Positions 59,878-64,000 of a DNA stretch of 64,000 bases are shown here, piece by piece; positions within the stretch are counted from its first letter, which is position 1; every line of letters starts with the position of its first letter. This DNA comes from Chlorocebus sabaeus (lineage: Eukaryota; Chordata; Mammalia; Primates; Cercopithecidae): assembly GCF_047675955.1 (NCBI RefSeq), contig NC_132904.1, positions 83,023,447 to 83,087,446 on the forward strand. The letters run 5' to 3'. The notes beneath the pieces were generated by a model that saw only the letters and a program-made list of their open reading frames with translations, was not told where the DNA came from and made no database searches. A program made the position numbers and the translations under genes.

Positions 59878-60102
59878 CTATTCATGCTCTTCTAACATGC
59901 CTGCCCTTCCCCAATTTCATCTTTTGTTCATTTTTCTTTCCTGCAGCCTGAACTGTCCTTCCTTTTATTTCAATCTATCTCCATCCTACTCACCTTTTAG
60001 TACCCTTTTCACATCTCACTTCCTCCAGGAAAACTTACCACTGAATTCTGGAGTGGCTTCTCTCCTCTGAACATGTCAGATCCTTAAAGACTACAACATT
60101 TG

Positions 60103-60426
60103 GCTGGGCACAGTGGCTCACGCCTGTAATCCTAGCACTTTGGCAGGCTGAGGTGGGTGGATTACCTGAGATCAGGAGTTTGAAGCCAGCCTGGCCAACA
60201 TGGCGAAACCCCGTCTCTACTACAAATTAAAAAAAAAATAAAAAGTTTAAAAAAAAAGTTAGTTGGGAGTAGTGGCATGCACCTGTTATCCCAGCTACTC
60301 AGGAGGCTGAGATGGGAGAATTGCTTGAACCTGGGAGGCAGAAGTTACAATGAGCTGAGATTGGGTTACTGCATTCCAGCCTGGTGACAGAGTAAGACTC
60401 CATCTCAAAAAAAAAAAAAAAAAAAA
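60103..60426 (+). mobile_element. AluS-like, sense, with expanded mid A-region
   Basis: Complete Alu; the A-rich link between arms is expanded to two A runs with 'taaaaagttt' between them (about 60224-60258). Confidence 0.92.
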
Positions 60427-60949
60427 GATGGTAACATTTATTTTTGACTTATACATTTTGCATCGTTGTCCCAAGTTGTTATTTAGTAAATGTGTATTAC
60501 AAAGCACTTAGCACTGTTAGCACATAAGATGACCTCCAAATGGAAGCTCGCACTTTTTTGTTTATATCTTATTTTTCTCTTCAACCATATCTACTGAAAG
60601 ATCTTTACAGGCAAAATGTCTAAATCTACAGATATCAAAGTTGTAAAACTGCCACTGTTCATTTTTCATAAGAAATGTTAACTAAACTAACATGTCTCCT
60701 GGTCGTGTTATATCCAGCCCATTTCTTGCATTTATGTTAGTTGCCCCTTTTTGTCCTCTAAATACTTAGCACAGTGCTTTCTTTGCAAATAAACAGCAAA
60801 AACATTTTTTTACATCACAATAGAACAAGGGGTGACTATTTAAAGATAAGAGAGTGTATCTTATATGAAATTTCCCTTGGTAAAAACTACACAGTTAGTG
60901 GTTTGAGAGTTGAAAGGAAACTCGTCTTCATTCATTCTTTATTCTACAG

Positions 60950-61070
60950 ATATCTCATCACCCAAGAGACCTCGAGATAGACAAGCTTTGTTCCCTGCCA
61001 AAGTGACAAATGTCAGCTTGCTGGAAAAGGACCGAAGTGAGAGTGGTGAGAAGATTATGACCTCTGAAAG
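60950..61070 (+). CDS. CCDC81: CCDC81 coding exon 7 (last one in window)
   Basis: AG at 60948-60949 after 'cattctttattctac', GT at 61071-61072; 121 bases. It completes Asp253 and encodes 254-292 (ISSPKRPRDRQALFPAKVTN, VSLLEKDRSESGEKIMTSE) plus two bases of the next codon. A basic SPKRPRDR patch resembles a nuclear-localisation-type or CDK-site-like stretch; this is an observation only. The exon ends in phase 2, so the gene must continue downstream. No further CCDC81 exon was recognised up to 64000. Confidence 0.9.
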
Positions 61071-62095
61071 GTAATGCACTGACTTTTTTTTTTTTTTCTG
61101 TTGCACTTTACTAATTTTTGAGTCATTGCTTGATGCAGGGAACTGTAATTGTTCATTAATTTATTTATCTAGTGTTCTTGACAGCTTTCTACATGCAACA
61201 TGATGGGAATAATAAAGGTGACCAAGGCTCACCATCTAGTGGGGAAGTCAGACATATGCAGAGGGATAAATTATGATTCAGAAGAATATATGTTATGACA
61301 CAGGCGGAAACAAAATAGCACAGAGTATTTTGTAGATTTGGGCTTCCCAAATCTACAAAACTTTCCTGTTTTCTGAGTGCTTGGGTATTATGATGTGACA
61401 CAGTGTTATATTTACATCAAATTGGAAAGTAGTTTTGCCAAACATAGCCGGCACTCCATTAGTTCTCAATAAACATTACTTGAATGAATGAGTGTATTAC
61501 AATTTATCATGGTCGTTTTCTTCTTGTGATGGTATGTCAAAAGATTTCTATAATATTTTATCCTTGTCTCTTTGAGTAGGATACTTTTTAAGACCTCAAA
61601 TCAGTCAACCATATTTAACCATGCTCATTCATTGTTTACTGAGCACCTATGTACTTTGCATTGTGCCACCAACCTTTAATTTATTAATGTGTCAAAATTT
61701 ATCAGCTATCATATGTGCAATTTATGTACTTTGTGGATTACTAAAGTCATGTTTAAAACTCTAGAAATGCTTGTTTTGGATAATATCACTGTTATGAAAG
61801 ATAATTGAGAATTAGATGTATAGTCCTTTAATTCAATACAACAAACATTGAGTATTACCATGTGCCAGGTACTATTCTAGGCACTGAAGATTCAGTTACA
61901 GACATATTAACCTACTTTTATAAAACTTACAGTCTTGTAGGAAGACTGAAATTAAAAAAACAGTGCATGCGATGAAGATAACAAAAGTATAGAGGCTGCA
62001 AAAGGAGAGAGTAATTGTTGGAAGTTGTTGGTAAAGGTTTCCTATAGAAGTTGACCCAAAAATGTTTGTTTCCTGTAGAAGTTAACCAAAAAATA

Positions 62096-62393
62096 GGCCA
62101 GGTGCAGTGGCTCATGCCTGTAATCCCAGCACTATGGGAGGCCGAGGCGGGCGGATCACGAGGTCAGGAGATCGAGACCATCCTGGCTAATACGGTGAAA
62201 CCCCCTCTCTACTAAAAATACAAAAAATTAGTTGGGTGTGGTGGCGGGCACCTGTATTCCCAGCTACTTGGGAGGCTGAGGCAGGAGAATGGCGTGAACC
62301 TGGGAGGCAGAGCTTGCAGTGAGCCGAGACTGCGCCACTGCACTCCAGCCTGGGCGACAGAGCAAGACTCCGTCTCAAAAAAAAAAAAAAAAA
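62096..62393 (+). mobile_element. AluY-like, sense, with perfect 15-base TSD
   Basis: Little-diverged Alu ('gaggccgaggcgggcggatc', 'gagaatggcgtgaacctggg') flanked by 'gttaaccaaaaaata' at 62081-62095 and 62394-62408. Confidence 0.94.
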
Positions 62394-63089
62394 GTTAACC
62401 AAAAAATATTTTTTGTGCGATTACTAAAACAATACATGTTTATCATAGAAATTTTGAGGAAACCAAAAAAGCAAGAGTTACAAAAAATCACCCATAATCC
62501 CTCTACATAGAGGAAACTTTGTATTAACCTTATGGTACATGTCGTTTATTTCAATGCATATACAATATATACAGATACTTACACTTGGAATATACATACT
62601 TTTTAAATAAAATTAGATCATATTATATGAATTTTTGTTACATTTAATAAGTGGTGATTTCCCCATGATATTAAATATTCCAAAACCTTAACAAATAATT
62701 GCACATCATCTTAATGAAAGATTAAACCTTTTGTTTAACCAATCTGCTATTGGATATTTAGATGGCTTCCAGTTTTTAAGTACTATAAATAATGTTGTGA
62801 AAATATAATTAAACATAATTCCTTGCATACATCTGGATATTCCATAGGATAAAAACTTTAAATTTCAGAGATAAGAGGTGAGTCCATTTTCATGCCTTTG
62901 ATACACATTGCCAATTATCTTCTTCATGATTGTAGCAAATTATCCTCTCAGCAACAGTAATATGACACATGACAGAGTGCTATCTTTTCTACAGTTTTGC
63001 TAATACTTTAGCAAAGTGAAATGATGGTATTCATTATTGTTTTTAACCTGTGTTTGTTTGACTTCTAGTGGGTTTTTTCTTGTTTTGTT

Positions 63090-63387
63090 TTTGAGACAGC
63101 ATCTCACTCTGTCACCAAGGCTAAAGAACAGTGGCATGATCATGGCTCACTGCAGCTCAACCTGCTGGGCTCAAGTGATTTTACTGCCTCAGACCCCCAA
63201 GTAGCTGGGACTATATAGGTGTACACCACCACACCAGCTAATTTTTTTGATTTTTTTTTTTTTTTTGAAGAGATGGGGGTCTTAGTATGTTGTGTAGGCT
63301 GGTCTAGAACTCCTGGCCTCAAGCAATTCTCCCACTTAGGTCTCTCAAAGTGCTGGGATTACAGGCGTGAGCCACCACACCTGGCCT
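63090..63387 (-). mobile_element. AluJ-like, antisense
   Basis: Diverged antisense Alu, 'tttttgagacagcatctcac' to 'gccaccacacctggcc', with an expanded mid T-run. Confidence 0.9.
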
Positions 63388-64000
63388 GCATTTATTTTTA
63401 CCTTGTTTCTTAGCCATTTGTAGTTCTTTTACAAATTTCCTGCTTGAATCCTGTGTCCTTTTTCAGCTGGGAGCTTTAATTTTTCTTAAAAACAAGTTGT
63501 ATTTCCTATAAAGAGAACTTCATATATCATAGGTATGCATAGTTTTCTGATGTGTATGTTTTAAACATTTTCCTAATTCTTTTTTTCTTTTTAATTTTGT
63601 TTCTGCACCATTTAGTGTACAGAAGTTTAAAATATATCTTTTCTAATCTACCAACCTGTCCAAGTCCCCAAACACCATGTTTAGGAATGTCAGTCCATAA
63701 TTACATTTTCATTTTGAAGAAAAATATTCTTTTAGAAGAGTAAAGAATGATCTAGAGGGATAAGATTAGCAGCAGGGGAAGAGGTGTAATAAAATGGAAA
63801 AGTGTAGCACAATTTAGCAGATCAAGGCAGTAGTCTAGGCAATCTGTTTCCAACAAATGACCCTAAGGCCTCAGAGGGCCTTAAGAGCACATCAGAAACT
63901 GAGAGTGAGGTCATATGGGTGGGACTCTGGGCTCTATGTCCTCACTTCCACTGGAGGATGTGTGCTGCTTTTCTGTTTTATATATTGGGGTTTGAGTAAG

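Larger units (their letters stand above)
57996..60949 (+). other. CCDC81: CCDC81 intron 6
   Basis: GT-AG intron with four Alus. An L2-like scrap lies at about 59940-60040. Other parts show nothing recognised. Confidence 0.85.
61071..64000 (+). other. CCDC81: CCDC81 intron 7 (partial)
   Basis: Starts with GTAATG at the exon 7 donor. Contains two Alus and an L2-like scrap near 61838-61910 ('taccatgtgccaggtac'). 62410-63080 is AT-rich and may hold an old repeat. 63390-64000 shows nothing recognised. Confidence 0.8.

Noticed and set aside
1..64000. CRISPR arrays, prokaryotic operons, phage or plasmid modules, rRNA or tRNA genes
   Set aside because: No regularly spaced repeats, no operon-like gene packing and no RNA-gene signature; everything fits a primate gene region.
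61071..64000. A further CCDC81 exon after exon 7
   Set aside because: No AG-bounded segment in the right phase with CCDC81-like residues could be found; the next exon is probably past the window.

Overview
This is a primate nuclear genomic window. It is dominated by Alu, L1, MaLR and ERV repeats, has introns with GT-AG borders, and carries parts of two protein-coding genes, both on the + strand. AluY-type copies and a HERV-W solo LTR point to a catarrhine. Several residues in the CCDC81 exons differ from the human protein as I remember it, and one AluY carries bases I associate with Old World monkey AluYR copies, so a non-human Old World primate is my best guess. No alignment could be run to test this.

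Layout. At 1-380 lie the end of the last intron and the last coding exon of HIKESHI (HSP70 nuclear import factor), followed by its 3'UTR. From about 0.95 to 35.0 kb is intergenic DNA made of layered retroelements. These include a MIR, many Alus, a nested cluster of ERV LTRs (9.7-14.0 kb) with a HERV-W LTR, a long antisense old L1 (18.4-27.8 kb) that later received a 5'-truncated L1PA-type element and an Alu at the same target, and two MaLR LTRs. A GC-richer promoter with RFX X-box-like motifs lies at about 35.1-35.4 kb. CCDC81 starts with its ATG at 35606, and seven coding exons follow at 35606, 46257, 47716, 52816, 55607, 57874 and 60950. They join in one uninterrupted frame of 292 codons plus a split codon, and the gene continues beyond the window. 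Its introns hold a third antisense L1, MaLR LTRs and more Alus.

The two genes are neighbours but are not known to share a pathway. HIKESHI carries HSP70 into the nucleus during heat stress. CCDC81 is a centrosome/cilium-associated protein whose N-terminus is built of two tandem domains of the bacterial HU/IHF fold. I found no prokaryote-type system, CRISPR array, rRNA, tRNA or intact viral gene, and nothing I would call a new biological system. The most useful second looks are the clustered X-box motifs at the CCDC81 promoter, the thrice-used L1/Alu target sequence, the nested LTR cluster, an Alu whose A-tail has become a G tract, and two diverged copies of an old repeat I could not name.
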